A DNA stretch of 64,000 bases, taken from contig KV424032.1 in assembly GCA_001632435.1 (NCBI GenBank), positions 1-64,000 on the forward strand. The letters run 5' to 3'. The notes under the pieces are model-generated. The model saw only the letters and a list, made by a program, of their open reading frames with translations, was not told the origin of the DNA and did no database searches. A program made the translations under genes and the position numbers. Below are positions 1 to 11,156 of the stretch, in pieces (the first letter of the stretch is position 1; each line of letters opens with the position of its first letter). The stretch is from Calocera cornea HHB12733. Its lineage: Eukaryota > Basidiomycota > Dacrymycetes > Dacrymycetales > Dacrymycetaceae.

Positions 1-124
1 AGCGTTATCTCGTCTCTCACAAGCGACACTCCTCTGATAGAAATCAACAAGATCCCATTATACTATCTACTACAAGTTGTGGTACTAGCTATTCACTACT
101 ATGCAGCTTGTACACTCACAAAGG

Positions 125-698
125 TCAAGCATGATCCCTACAACCTTTCACCGCCGAATGGGCGGCTTCATCTTGGACGAGTCGATCTGTCGGCGTCTGC
201 TCAACCGACTGTTGCCATAGGACTTCCTCCGCTGCAACCTATTGCGTGCTGCCTACGAATATACTTCTGGGCTCAGGAGTGCTGCTTCTCAGCTAAGCGA
301 CTGGTCAGCTCGCCCACATGAGACGGCTGGGTGGACATCGCCTAGTCTTGAGGACATCACCCGGTCTTACAAGCAATATGGTGTTCCATGGATGCAACGA
401 ACCAAGCGAAGGTGTACTGTCGGTTGGCGTCGGACTCCACCACAGGGCCTCCTCCTTGATGACAACCTGCTCTCCATCCACCTCAGACAGAAGACTCACG
501 TCGTTTCTGTCCTCCAGAGCTCGCTTGTGGGCCTAGAGGGTGGTCAAATGATAAACTCGTCTCAAGAGCTACGTATATGCGTGACATACCTTTTGCTGCC
601 GGCTGTGCAAGTAAACCCAGGAGCTTCCCTTTCAATGCTCGTACACAAGAAGTCTTGTCGAAGCCTGTTCGTATACGGGACAACGCGAGCAGCGCCAT
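125..698 (-). pseudogene. B-type Myb-family relic (module L)
   Basis: This is a degraded member of the small Myb-like family that fills modules L, M and R. Exon 1 (698-590) ends with residues resembling the B-type helix (LKGKLLGLLAQ against LKLKIEDLLAQ in the copy at 39125). A donor follows, GTATGTCACGCATATACG, like other first introns of the family. The linker holds VVIKEEALW, matching VVFKEEK of the copy at 33166. The last exon keeps DNA similarity to the WRNYYRNSR...IDRLVQE segment, but it is split between two frames: one reads RRKSYGNSR and the next reads DRLVQD. That implies a frameshift, and I find no continuous Myb domain. Its place beyond the X gene matches gene B in modules M and R. 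The limits are approximate and the start is uncertain. Confidence 0.5.
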
Positions 699-1063
699 CT
701 CTGGACCATACGCGGTCTGGTCGGGGTCGATTACCCCAAGCTGGCTTGAGGTCGGAGAGTGGAGGGGCAATGACTGAGGTCCGGAGGAGAGAAGATCAAG
801 ACATTCGGCTAGCATCGCACCTCGCACCTATCGACGTGGTGTTTCTCGGAGAGGACAGGCTTAACGGTGCTCTGTTCTGGAGCTCCGATTAAGTAACGTC
901 GCGCTTCTCCGGTGCTCCGGTTTGCCGCCGATCTGGCCGGCGGCAAATGTAAAGTGGAATCAATTCATTCTGAAGTCGGTGCGACTTACGTATCCTGTAG
1001 CGGCGATGTGTAATGCACAGCGCATCATTCAGCTTGCCAAAGAATGCTGCCTCATACCACGGT

Positions 1064-1714
1064 TCAGGAGGAAATGCATGTATCTATCTCAGCATTGCCA
1101 GTTCTTCCAGTCAACTGGGCGAACTGGCGCTCCGCGACTGCAGCATCGATAACGTCCTTTCGTCCCGCATCGCGTATGTACCACCGCTTCCAGCTGTGTT
1201 TACTACGACATGGATACTGGTGTACAAAGCGTTGAGCGCATGATATTTTCGATGGCCAATGTGCTCACCGCGGTAGCGAAAGCAGTCCAATCTGGGGACA
1301 GCCGTCCCTGACGCCATTGGAACCCATCTGCTGACGTCAGAAAGGCAACAAGTTTGGCCGCCGCCTCCTTGTCTGTCAATACTGTTTGCTCCTTTTTCGT
1401 CTTTGCTGTCCGATGCTCCCTTCCCTCTTCACCGTGCACGTCGAATGTGGCGTTCTGGAGAGCATGTACGTGTCTTCCTTCGCGTTGCAACACTTTACAG
1501 CGGCTTACCTCAGTCTTGGTCAAGTTGAAGCGTGTATGCGCCTACCTTTCAGCTCAGCTTCCAGTCTTTCGATGCTGGCTTTCAAATGCTGACTCTGGAC
1601 ATAGGGACGGAGCTCGACATTATCGTTTTCTTCCCGATAAAGCCAGTAAAGCGAAAGCAGGCTCTGCTGGACTCGGTGCATTCTCGTCGACCTGGACAGC
1701 TCGTGCGGCGCCAT
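1064..1714 (-). CDS. X-type Rap1-Myb-like small protein (module L)
   Basis: This is an unrecognised nuclear-type protein of 181 residues, built from exons 1714-1546, 1492-1269 and 1216-1064, which together stay in frame. Exon 1 encodes a helical domain (RVQQSLLSLYWLYREEND and IERLEAELKG) shared with the B and C genes. Residues from about 98 form a Myb/SANT-like domain: LTDKEAAAKLVAFLTSADG, then DWTAFATA, then across intron 2 HSWKRWYIRDAGRKDVID. HSWxxWY is close to the HSWQSWRDRY segment of Rap1 Myb domains, which is the best clue to function (DNA or chromatin binding). That assignment is inference from memory of the family. The gene lies head-to-head with the A gene at 2777. It is the only intact X copy; those near 32.8 and 38.7 kb are relics. 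The start was chosen because MAP aligns with the B gene at 33166. Confidence 0.7.
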
Positions 1715-2237
1715 ACTGACAGTTAAGAGACGACTCCTCAAAGTACCGGCATCCTTTCAGTGGCCATGTCGACTATAAATGTGCCGGAAGCGTTGCTCCT
1801 AGCGCTCTGAGGTGCATATCCCGATCTGGAAACCCAACCAACGCAGTGGGACACCTCGTTCCCATTGTATCGGTCCGTCCGGCGGTCGACGGCCCAACCG
1901 CTAACTCGGTGCACTCACACGAAGGAATTCGAACCAATGTCCTCCCAACGACGAAGTTGGTCAACTTTATAGCGCCCAAGCTACTCGGGACCGCGTACAT
2001 CTCTCGCCATCTCTGTCACGAGGTGATCGATTTCTTCCTGCCTTTCAGCCTTCAGTTCACCAAATCTTCCAGGGACGAACTGTGCAACTTGAGTATACTG
2101 CATCAAGAAACATGTATGCAACGACCTCACCGCCGCCATCGTACGCAAGAGTTTCCTAATTGAGGGCGTTTGGTATCGATGGTCGCGATGGTTGGGAGGA
2201 GACGCTGAGAGGAACGGCGAGGCGAGGAAGTTCGAAG

Positions 2238-2395
2238 GGCGCATACATCTTGCATTCACCTACCTGGTCCTGCAGTTCATGTTCGGCGGCGGTCGGAACC
2301 TTCGTCGCAGTGGAACTATCATCTGGCTCGTGGCGACGTGACAGAACCTACGGAACGCGGAGAAGACTGCTAACTCCGGTACCTCTCCGCCAATC
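2238..2395. promoter_or_regulatory. Conserved A/X intergenic block (module L)
   Basis: This stretch of about 155 bp is recognisably repeated at 32548-32705 and 38161-38319, always 320-550 bp upstream of an A gene. Shared words on the minus strand include GATTGG, GTTCTGTCAC, GTTCCGACCGCCGCCGAAC and, at the end, a GTATGC donor-like site. It may be a bidirectional control region for A and X. It may instead be a decayed first exon, because the reading PEL..FS.FRRFCH recurs in the copies, but the frames contain stops. I cannot decide between these. Confidence 0.5.
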
Positions 2396-2504
2396 ACCAC
2401 TCGCTTTCTCTGGCAAATCACAGGAAAGGATCACGTGAAGGTGAGAAGCAACCAAATCAGACCACCCATGTTCCAGGATGAGTCATTCTTTTCCTCCGTT
2501 TCAA

Positions 2505-2520
2505 CCAATGAGCAAGCAGC
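2505..2520 (+). promoter_or_regulatory. CCAAT-type element upstream of A gene (module L)
   Basis: CCAATGAGCAAGCAGC recurs with one change upstream of the other two A genes, at 32425-32440 and 38038-38053 on the minus strand. It is followed in all three by a CACAAAGAAGCA-like word. Conservation of position and orientation across the three modules supports a promoter role, probably binding a CCAAT factor. Confidence 0.55.
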
Positions 2521-2714
2521 TTCTGTGGTCATCACACAAAGAAGCATAAAATTGGAAGGACTTCCTAAAGCCATTACAAATATTGCAAATTCGCGAGCCA
2601 ATCACAAGAGAAAGAGAGAGTCACGCAGTCACAAAGCGAGCGGTTGATTGGTCATCGTGTGATGACCAAGTGGAAGACTGAGAGAGCGACTGATTGCCAG
2701 AACAGCTCAGAATA

Positions 2715-2723
2715 CTATAAGTA
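2715..2723 (+). promoter_or_regulatory. TATA box of A gene (module L)
   Basis: CTATAAGTA lies about 55-60 bp before the ATG at 2777. The same nine bases lie at a similar distance before the A genes that start at 32233 and 37774. Confidence 0.6.
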
Positions 2724-2776
2724 TCTGCCTGATTCTCTCCTGCGCCGTGTCAACTTTTCTTCGAACTACCACAGCT

Positions 2777-3710
2777 ATGTTCCAGCACCTTGAGCCTGCT
2801 CAAGCGTCTCAGCTCTTCCAAGACTATGCGAACGTAGTGAAGTTGTCCAAGACTTACATCAATGCTATTGAAGACCCCAGTGTTGGCCTGTACACCGACA
2901 TGGAGAAGCTTTCCATGGATCTTCGAAGCGGATGGACAGAACTAGATGGTGTGTGCATATATATTGCTTCCACTTCCAGCACTTTTCACACGCATATAGA
3001 GATGCTTGAAGCTGTTGAGGCTTCCCAAGAAGGTGGTCGCCCTTCTAAACGGGCTCGCTTCAACATCGCAGCCAGTCCTGTCCGAGCGAGACCCCCGCCC
3101 TCCATGATAAATACTGGTAGCCGTCTAGCTCCATCAACCCCGCGTTGCATCCCTCAGAGTACTACAGGAGTTCCTCATGTACCTGTCATCCTCCCCTTCC
3201 CCGGGCAGCTTCCTACCGCAAAGTCAAACACAAAGTCGAAGCTCGCTACTTCTTCGGCTTCGAGGGTCATCACCATCGACAGCGAAGAAGAGGAGGAAGA
3301 GAATATCACTGCAGCATCCGCTTACAGCTTGAGCCCAAGCTTGGGCGGAAGTCCTGTCCGGCCCCGCCGCCACATGGTACAGCACCAAGAGAAGCTGCAA
3401 GATCTTACAGAGGAACAGTGCATGGACTCGGTCGTTCAATACTTGGCTTCCGGACACTGCTACTGGCCTTTGGACGACCACCAGAGGATTGACTGGGTCA
3501 GGCTTGCAAAGGACGTGAGTGCCTCTCGGCTTGTCAGGATGTAGAGTCATGCTGATCCGTTTCTTGCAGAACAAGGCCAAGTCGAGCAAGCAGTGGAAGT
3601 CCTTCTACGAGGAACACAAGAACCTGATCGATTTCCGCGCCAACAAGCTCATTGATTCCCGTCGTCAGCCGCGCAGCAAGCGCAAGCGCAACGGCACCGT
3701 TCGCAAGTAG
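2777..3710 (+). CDS. A-type Rap1-Myb-like protein (module L)
   Basis: The model has exons 2777-2948, 3000-3514 and 3570-3710, giving 275 residues. The N-terminal helical domain (about 1-57) contains YINAIEDPSVG and aligns with the A genes at 31147 and 36835. A low-complexity linker carries SKRARF (basic, NLS-like), VRARPPPS and VITIDSEEEEEE, which resembles a SUMO-interacting motif. The C-terminal domain runs LTEEQCMDSVVQYLASG, then IDWVRLAKD, then across the last intron SKQWKSFYEEHKNLIDFR. The W-(S/K)-x-(F/W)-Y ... ID pattern is Rap1-Myb/SANT-like. The tail is basic (RSKRKRNGTVRK). I placed the start at 2777 because it matches the paralogues; an in-frame ATG exists at 2747. Intron 1 (51 nt) has no stop, so retention would stay in frame. 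Function is unknown; DNA binding is inferred. Confidence 0.75.
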
Positions 3711-4066
3711 ACGGGCGACAGGAGGAGGATACTGTAGCTGAGCACGAGAGCCTGTAAGATGGTCGAATGACTGGTAGAACCGTAAATCGAGAGCCTCACG
3801 AGCCGACTGTACGATAGCAGTTGTATGGCCATTGTAGCCACTGTGATGATTAACGTATATGCCCCTGGCTGATGTAGCGCCATGCCGCCGCCGCCAGCCA
3901 TTTTGCCATTCAGCACGCGATGTACATACGCCCAGACATTTCCACCAAAGCCCTGAAAATTCATTGAGACGTGGCTAGATATACACCGTGCATGACCAGT
4001 GAGCATAACGTGCTCTGGTATTGGCTCTCTGCTCCCCGATATGACATTTCGGTTGCCCTCCTCCGC
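3711..4066. other. Convergent intergenic spacer
   Basis: This spacer lies between the 3' ends of the A gene and the FAD monooxygenase. I see no gene or clear element in it. Confidence 0.5.
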
Positions 4067-5428
4067 TCAAATCTCGCTCTCCCCCTCAAATGGCCCCCGC
4101 ATCCTCCTCACCACATCCCTCCACCGCCCCTCCGCCAAGCTCTTCCCGAGCGCCTCATCCCTCTTCTTGCATTTCTCGGGGCCAGCGAGCACCCGCACAC
4201 GCCCCTCCGCGATCGAGGACGCGACGACGTCCTTGGCGTGTGGGACGCGCACGGCGGTGTACTCCGCTAGTGCTGCTGCTAGCTCCGGCGGGGAGAGCGG
4301 GATGTGCCCTGGGCGGCAGAGAAGGCGGACAAGATGGTAGGCGTCTTCCGCAGCCTGTATATGCGTCAGTTTCGGCCCGTCCTCATATGCCAGATCAGAT
4401 ATCATGCCTGGTTGCCGCCCTGTCCTAGGTGGGGCGTCGCGGGGTGGGCGGAATCTCCCACGAGCACGACTCGTCCCTCGTGCCAGGTATCAAGCGGTTC
4501 CCGCAAGCTCACTGCGTGCCTATATGCGCTCGTCGCCTCTCCAATCATCCTTGACGGTCCTCCTCCCCATCTCGCCTGTGGCAGCGCCATCAGCATTGCC
4601 TGTCCCTGGGTCGTAGTAGGCGGTATACTGCGCCATCTGTCGGAGGATACCCGTGGCTCTGGCAGAGCGCACTGGAAGCCGATCTCTGTCGGGGAGAAAG
4701 GTGCGGAGAGGAAGTGCGCGGCGTCGCCGAAGACTTGAAGAACGGTGGGAGGCACGGCGGAAGGGTGTCGTCGTGCGATACCTCCGATCTGTATGCGGGT
4801 CAGTGATGGCTTGAGAGGTAGCGGAAGAGCGAGGAGACGCACGACGATAATACCGGTGTAATGTTCCTTGCCGGGTGGGAAGACGAGCTCTCGGACGTCG
4901 CTACTCATCCCGTCGCATCCCACGAGCAAGTCTCCTTCATCCTCCGTCCCGTCTTCGAATTCAACCCTCACCTTCTCACCCTCCTGCTCCACTCGCACCA
5001 CCTTCTTCCCGAATTGAACCTCTATTCCCCTCTCTCGCACGGCGTCAACGAGCAGTCTCACGTAGGTGATCCGCCGGATGTGGCACACCGGCCACCCGGT
5101 CTCGGCGCGGATTAAGGCGGGGATGTCCCATGAGAAGAGGACACGGCCCGAGGGCTCGGAGCGAAACTCGAGCGTTTCTTGTGCTTGGCCAGCGGCGATG
5201 GCGCGCTCAGCGAGGCCGACAATGTTAAGCACTTTGAAGCTTGAACTTGGTTAGCGGCGAAATACATGAGACTGAGCGAGCGCACGTCTGAGGAGAGAGC
5301 TGGACGCCCCCTCCCCCGGAGGGAATAGAGGGAGCCGCCTCGTATATTACAGGCGAGAAGCCCTTGTGCTGGAGCAGCATGGCTAGTATGGGCCCCGCCA
5401 CGCCTGCACCGACGATGATGACCTTCAT
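4067..5428 (-). CDS. FAD-dependent monooxygenase (salicylate-hydroxylase-like)
   Basis: This is a flavoprotein aromatic-hydroxylase-type enzyme of 402 residues, expected to use NAD(P)H and O2 to hydroxylate a small molecule; the substrate is unknown. The exons are 5428-5286, 5239-4843, 4788-4408 and 4354-4067, and all joins keep the frame. The dinucleotide fold VGAGVAGPILAMLL is at residues 5-18, the DG motif LVGCDGMSSD is mid-protein, and the FAD ribityl-binding GDSAHPATPHLGQGGNQ is near residue 290. The length suits the family. The third intron (4407-4355) must use a GC donor: the stretch from the conserved GQGGNQ codons to the acceptor contains no GT at all, and splicing gives GQGGNQ-AAEDAYHL as expected. 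It stands alone, with no obvious biosynthetic partners next to it. Confidence 0.9.
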
Positions 5429-7122
5429 GCGGTCGCTGTTTGTGCGGGGGTGGCGCTGGGTATATGCGGAGTAAGACAGCTAGGCGGGAAGAGAGTAGGA
5501 CAGGGAGTCTTTGGAGGGTTATGCGGGTGGTATATATCAACCAAGCGGCGTATCATGGACGTGGTGAGTTTGTACCCTCGGCGAATACATGAGCGAGCGC
5601 CTCTCAGCTCGGGGACGGGCCAAGGGACCTGAGCCCCAGAAACAGAAACGCGCGCGTGCAGGTCGGCAATACGCCCGTGTTTCCGTCGGGTATAACTCAG
5701 GCTCGGCCGGCCGACCTTCCCGCCGCTCGTTCGCCGGCCGCTGAGAACGGGAATTCCGGCGCCAGCCCAGCACATCTTGCCACAGATACGCTGGATGGAT
5801 TGGGAACGACAGCACGTACCCACGGGAAATGAAGCACGGCGCCGGCCCTCGGTGGTGCCCCGCCGAGGCTGTAAGGGTCGTCCTGGTCAGCGCGGCGCTT
5901 GGGTCAGTACGCGTCGCTTACGTGTCGAGAGCATGGTCACACCTTATGAAGCAACCATGACCACGGCCATTCAAGGGCTTGATAATTGCCGCAAACGAGT
6001 TTGAGCTGCGTACCTGAAAACAACTTTCGTCGTGGAACAGGCCCAGCATATCTTCGAAATAATTCTCCAGCGATCGTCACCCGGTACACCATGCCCCTCC
6101 TCGCAAGCATCTCGTCTCATTGCGAAATACCACCTCGCCAGGAAGGATGCGCAGCACGCTCTCGGTCCTCCCTTTCTTCTGGCCCTATGTTTGGCACTTA
6201 TGATGTGGCTGGCATGCCTCAGTAGACACCATGAAGACCCTTTCCGTCTTGTCTAACCACCCAAGGTCGGCTCAAGCGAAGAGGCGCCCATCATCATACA
6301 TTGGGAGGATCGCTCCACCGACTGCTCCCGTGATCACCTGACGGGAAATATCGTGATCAACAATGACCTAATCTCCCCCTGAGCAAGGAAAGACTTTGGA
6401 CGGATTTCCTAAACGAGCGCCCTCAGGCTGTCAACCTTGTTGCCACCTGCCACTTGCCACATTGATCGGGGGGAGATAGTACCCGACCTTCCGTCATCTT
6501 ACATCTATCGACGGCGCTCCACTGGGTCCGGCATCAGAGCGAGCTTCTCCTTCGACCGCGACCCCCCTTTTTCTATGAAGGAACGGGCTTGGCAGCGGCC
6601 CTGCCTGGCCGACGATACTCTCTGGATTCCCTGTCATCGTGGCCACCCAGACGGCTGCATGAGCGTGGAAGTGTACCCCTTTACCTTACTTGATGAAGAG
6701 CTCGGTGACAGCCATAGCTGCGTGTTGTCCTGCGGAAGACCACGCGGCTCCTGACACCCTCCGCTAGTCTCCAAATCAAAGTGGGACGTTCTCAGCTAGA
6801 AGTCTAGCCGAGGACCAACCATAACCGCTACCCTCTTGAATGTCGGCTTGCTTACCCAGCAGCCGTAGGCCATAGACTTGCTATGTGTGAGCACGCACGG
6901 GTTGATCGCATGTCAAAGACATGCATCCATGTGGTCGTCCCGCACACTGGACAGTTGACAGATATGATCAAACTGGACGCACATTATGCATGGTCATTAC
7001 CTCGGCATATCCTATTCAAAGGTATCGAGAAAGAAGCAAATATCAACGGGGTAACCGTATCGTAATGAGGATATTGGAGAAAACGCGTGAGGAAAACGAA
7101 TCCAGGGCAAGAAGGGTTGGCA
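5429..7122. other. Gene-poor gap of 1.7 kb
   Basis: The gap lies upstream of the FAD monooxygenase and downstream of the coiled-coil gene. Several short open frames exist, but none shows a family motif, a plausible splice pattern or low-complexity coding character. I support nothing here beyond the promoter region of the monooxygenase. Confidence 0.5.
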
Positions 7123-10100
7123 CTACGCAAGCTGCAGCCGAAGGGCTTCAAGTTCTTCCGTCAGCCTTGGGAGTCGCTTCAGTGATTGTGTATTACACGG
7201 TGATCAGGGGCTTACTTTGCCACCTCATCCAAAGCTTCATCTCGTTCTGTCTCGACGAAACCGGCCTCCATTTTGGCACGTCCTGCTTCGGCAAGGGCAT
7301 CGTCGCGTTCTTTACGCAGACGGTCGCTCTGTTCAATGACCACCTGTTTCTCCTTCTCGTACGCCTGCTCTAGCTCGGTGAGCTTCTGCTGATGGGCATT
7401 GTGTAGTTCGGCCAAGTCCTTCCGATGGTCGACGGTGGATTGAGATTGCGACTCCTGCTTTCGCCGCGGCGACATGGGTGGAGTGTGCACTGTCGCAGAG
7501 GCAATCGCCCGTTCCTTGGCTTCTCTCTCATCCTCCAAGTTCTGCCTGAGCTTCGCCAGCTGTTCAGACATTGCAGTCTTCTCTTTCTCCCATTCAGCCT
7601 TCAACTTGGTCGCTTCTTCACCCCGAGCTGTGGCACTCTCCTGCAAGAGGGCATCGTGCTGCTTGTTGAGTTCTTCGATCTGAACGACGAACATCTCGTT
7701 ATTTTGCCTGAGGGCGTCTTGCGCAGCGGTGAGATCATCCTTGATCGACTGGAGTTCGCGCTCCCGTGCCTGAAGCTCGCCACGGAGATCTGGGACTTTT
7801 GCGGCTTCGGCTGCTTCGAGACTAGCTTGCACAGAAGACAGCTGTGACTTTACAGCTTGATGCTCGCCGGCAAGAGTGTCACGAGCCGCCTTCGTCTTCG
7901 TGAGATCGCTGCGGGCAGCTTCCAGTTCGAGCTTGTGACTGGATAGCTCCTTGGACAGCGTTGACAGCTCAGCCTGATGCGATTCAGACATGGATGACTT
8001 GAGGTCTTCCATCTGAGACGAGAATTGTTGTTTCAGCTGCTCAATAGTAGCAGCTTGTTGAGCACGGATGCTGCTGAGGTCTTGACCATGCGCGGAGTCC
8101 GCAGCGCTCTGGGGCCGATGTCAACAATGCAGCTTCACAATCCTAGGGAACCCGCACCTTCGCATCATCGAAGACTTTCTTGAGGGAGGCAGCATGTTCC
8201 GCCTTTACCTCCTCCAGCATGGCGGCATACCGCTTCTCTTCATCCTGCCGCCAGACATCAGTCTATATGTCGGATGAGATTGAAGGAGAAAACGCACATC
8301 AAGCTGCTTCTTGACCCCTGCCAATGTCGCCTCAACATCTGCAACCCTCTTGGACGCCTCTGCTCGCTCCCGCTCGACTGCCTCATCATGTTGTACCCTC
8401 ATGCTCTCCCGCTCCTTCTCAGCTGCAGCCAGTTTGGCTTCTAGATCCTTCTGCTGGGCGAGTGCTTGAGCCTCATTCTCCTCCTGTGCCTTCTGCAACT
8501 CGGCGAGCGCTGCCTCCTTTGCTTTGGAAGACTCCTCCATCAGCTTGGTGAGAGCAGTTGAATGTTCAGCGCGCGCTGCGTCGAGCTGTTCGGCAGCCTC
8601 GGCCATCTTTGCTTCGACCTCGGTGGAAGAAGAGAGCTTGAGAGCTGCCAGCGCTTCCTCAGCCTCCTTCAGCTTTGCAGATGCCGAATCTTGAGTGGCA
8701 GAGAGGGTAGCCGAGTGTTCATCCATCAACGACTGGAGTTTGGCTTGAGACTCGGTTGTGATCTGACAGGGTTCGACACCATCGGCAAATAATTGATTGA
8801 CGTAGAGCAAAGAGGGGGGAATAAGCGAAGTGTTCGGTATCGATGCGGCCGAGTAAGCATAACGAAGCCAGGGTTGAGAATCGCGAAGCCGTCGAAGAGA
8901 GGATATACAGAATGAGAAGAGTTCGTCAATAACAACAATACGAATCAATCAACGCCATCACCCACCCTCTCCAACTCTGTCTTGAGGCTCTTCAGCTCCT
9001 CCTTCAACGCCTCCATCTCCTTCTTGTGTGCCTCCCGAGCCTCTATCAGCTCAGCGACTCGCTTGTCTGCCTCGACCTCAGAAGCTTCGCGAGCCTCCAG
9101 CAACTCGACTTGTGTTTCCGTGAGCTTCTGGCTGGTTTCTTCCAGCTGCTTCTCTGTCGAAGCTAGTGCCTCTTCAGCAGCAGTGGCGCGCGTGACAGCT
9201 TCGTTGATCGTGGTGGAACGCTCGTCAGCCAGGCGCGCCTCCTCAACCTGGATCTGCGTCAAGGTATCTCGCAACTTGAGCAGTTCCTGGTGTTCGGCGA
9301 GAGCGATCGCAGCTGCCTCCTGGCTGGCTTTCTGGATCCCTTCACGCTCCTTGGCGATAGCATCTAGATTGGACTTGGCGTCAGCGAGCGCCGCGGCATG
9401 GGTTGCAGCGAGGTCGGCATGTTGCTTCGATTCAGCCTGGATGATTGAGAGCTCCTCTTGGACCTTCGCGAGGTCGGCCTGCAACTTGGCATATTCTTCA
9501 CGTGCGGTGGCGGTGGCGGATTCGGTGTCGGAGGCGTGTTGAGCACGGAGAGCCTCCAGCTCAGCATGAAGAGACGCGAGCTCTTCCTTGGTAGAGGAAG
9601 ATTCAGCGTGGGCAGCTTCAAGCTGGTACGGCCATGAGCGATGTACGGTGTACATCCGGGAAAGAGACGCACCTCCGCTGTCAGCTTCTCGACATCCTCA
9701 CTCTTATCTCCAGAGGCCTTCAACGAGTCCAGCTCAGCCTTAACCTCTCCGAGCTGCGTCTCGAGAGCAATGATCTGTTCCTGCTTGCTAGCGAGGTCTG
9801 CAAGCGATTGATGGAACTAAACGGTCATGGTCAATATATATGCACCTGGCATGCTCGTGAACTTACTTTTTCCTCAAGCTCCTTGGAGGGAGCGGCGGCA
9901 CCAGACGCGTTCGACCGAGCCGCAGCAGCGCGTGTGAGAGGAGGAGCCAAGCTAGAACGAGAGGTCGTAGTTGGCTTCTTCGCTTCAACACTGACGGAGG
10001 CACGGGGACGGGACGCAGCGGACGTAGTGCTTGGCGTTGGGGAGGCAGCTGTCTTGCGCACCGACGTGCTGGAGGAAAGAGACGTCTTAGCGGCGGGCTT

Positions 10101-10784
10101 GATAGTGCTGGAGGTGGTCGAGGCAGACTTAGCGGCAGAAATAGAGGAGGCCGTTGGTTTCGTGGTAGTGGAAGAGGACAGTACAGAAGAGCGAGGCTTA
10201 GCCGCAGTCGTGGACGAGACAGACGGGGCAGCAGAGGGACGTCGCACATGGCCGGTCGCAGATGTTGCACTGGTCGGCGTGGTGGTTGTCTTTGGGGCTG
10301 CTGTCCTCGTAGCGCTTGCGCTGGGAGGACCAGCAGTTGACAAGCGCTTGGACGCCGTCGTAGTTAACGTACTTGGTCGCGGTGCAGGGGACGGCTTGAT
10401 GGCGCCAGAGCCAAAAGTTCCCGAGTTGATAACCTGTAGCTTAGGTCAATATCGACACTGCAAATTCAGACGCGTAGTACATGCCTTCTTCACCGGCTGC
10501 GTGCCCGGTTTGACAGCACCAGTCGGCTTTGCCGCTGGCTTCTTCGCTGGAGTCGCGCTCGCCTTCCCCTCTGTTGGTGCCTCTGCTGGTACAGGAGCAT
10601 CATCCTTCGTCTCCTCGGTCGGTTCAGCCTCGCCATCGGCCGCGTGCTCATCCTCTTCGCCTATCGCTGTGCCATTTCCATTCTCAGCGTGCTCATGCTG
10701 GTCCTCGTCGTGCAGGGCCTCTTCCTCCTCGAGCACGGTGGGTGTCGCCTCCTCCGGATGTTGCGCCGGCTCGACGTCAGCCAT
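7123..10784 (-). CDS. Large coiled-coil protein of unknown function
   Basis: This gene has at least eight exons and encodes roughly 1,050 residues. The N-terminus (from 10784) is acidic (EEEEALHDEDQHEHAEN), then Ala/Lys/Pro-rich, then a long Ser/Thr/Ala-rich basic region (about 10430-9870). From about 9830 to the end it is an almost unbroken heptad-rich coiled coil, with A/E/K/L-rich stretches such as KTELERV, AKLKEAEEALAALKL and EKERESMRVQHDEAVER. The last intron (7212-7166 region) uses the GTAAGC right at an apparent stop. Splicing it gives EVAKLTEELEALRLQLA and a stop at 7123, which continues the coil. An intron of about 200 nt near 8967-8766 is long for this window. It could be a tropomyosin/SMC-like structural or microtubule-tethering protein, but no diagnostic motif is seen. 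Confidence 0.75.
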
Positions 10785-11156
10785 GGTTGCGGGTATGGAG
10801 ATGGAATGCGGTAACCGGTATGGAATGCGACAAAGCTTTGTCGAATGGGTGCGCTGCGTAAGGGAAAATATGGAAGGTTCGCCAGGAGGGGCGCGAGGCG
10901 CGTGTTGCCGGAGGCACTTGGCGGAGCCTGATGATGCAGCGCGATCCCTTAAGCGCACGTGTTCTCTTCTCTCCCACAATTCCGTTCTTTCTTTGTGGCC
11001 GTCATCAACCGACCAAACTGAAGAGGACCACGGGTTCGCATACAACCTTATATTCTTGCTCTCTGTATTAATGTCTCGGAGGTAGAATAAAGATCGAAAC
11101 CTGGCTGGATAGTGATGTCCTACACGATGCTCCTGACGTCTCTGCAACGGTGCAAC
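10785..11156. other. Promoter region of the coiled-coil gene
   Basis: This spacer separates the start of the coiled-coil gene from the end of the first Zn-cluster gene, both on the minus strand. I see no further gene and no convincing TATA box. Confidence 0.4.

Noticed and set aside
1926..2010. Possible tRNA on the minus strand (GGTTCGAAT box-B-like)
   Set aside because: No matching A box, acceptor stem or anticodon arm could be paired around it.
9634..11085. Long plus-strand open frame of 483 codons
   Set aside because: It is antisense to the coiled-coil gene. Its composition mirrors the Ala/Glu-rich opposite strand, and no motif is present.
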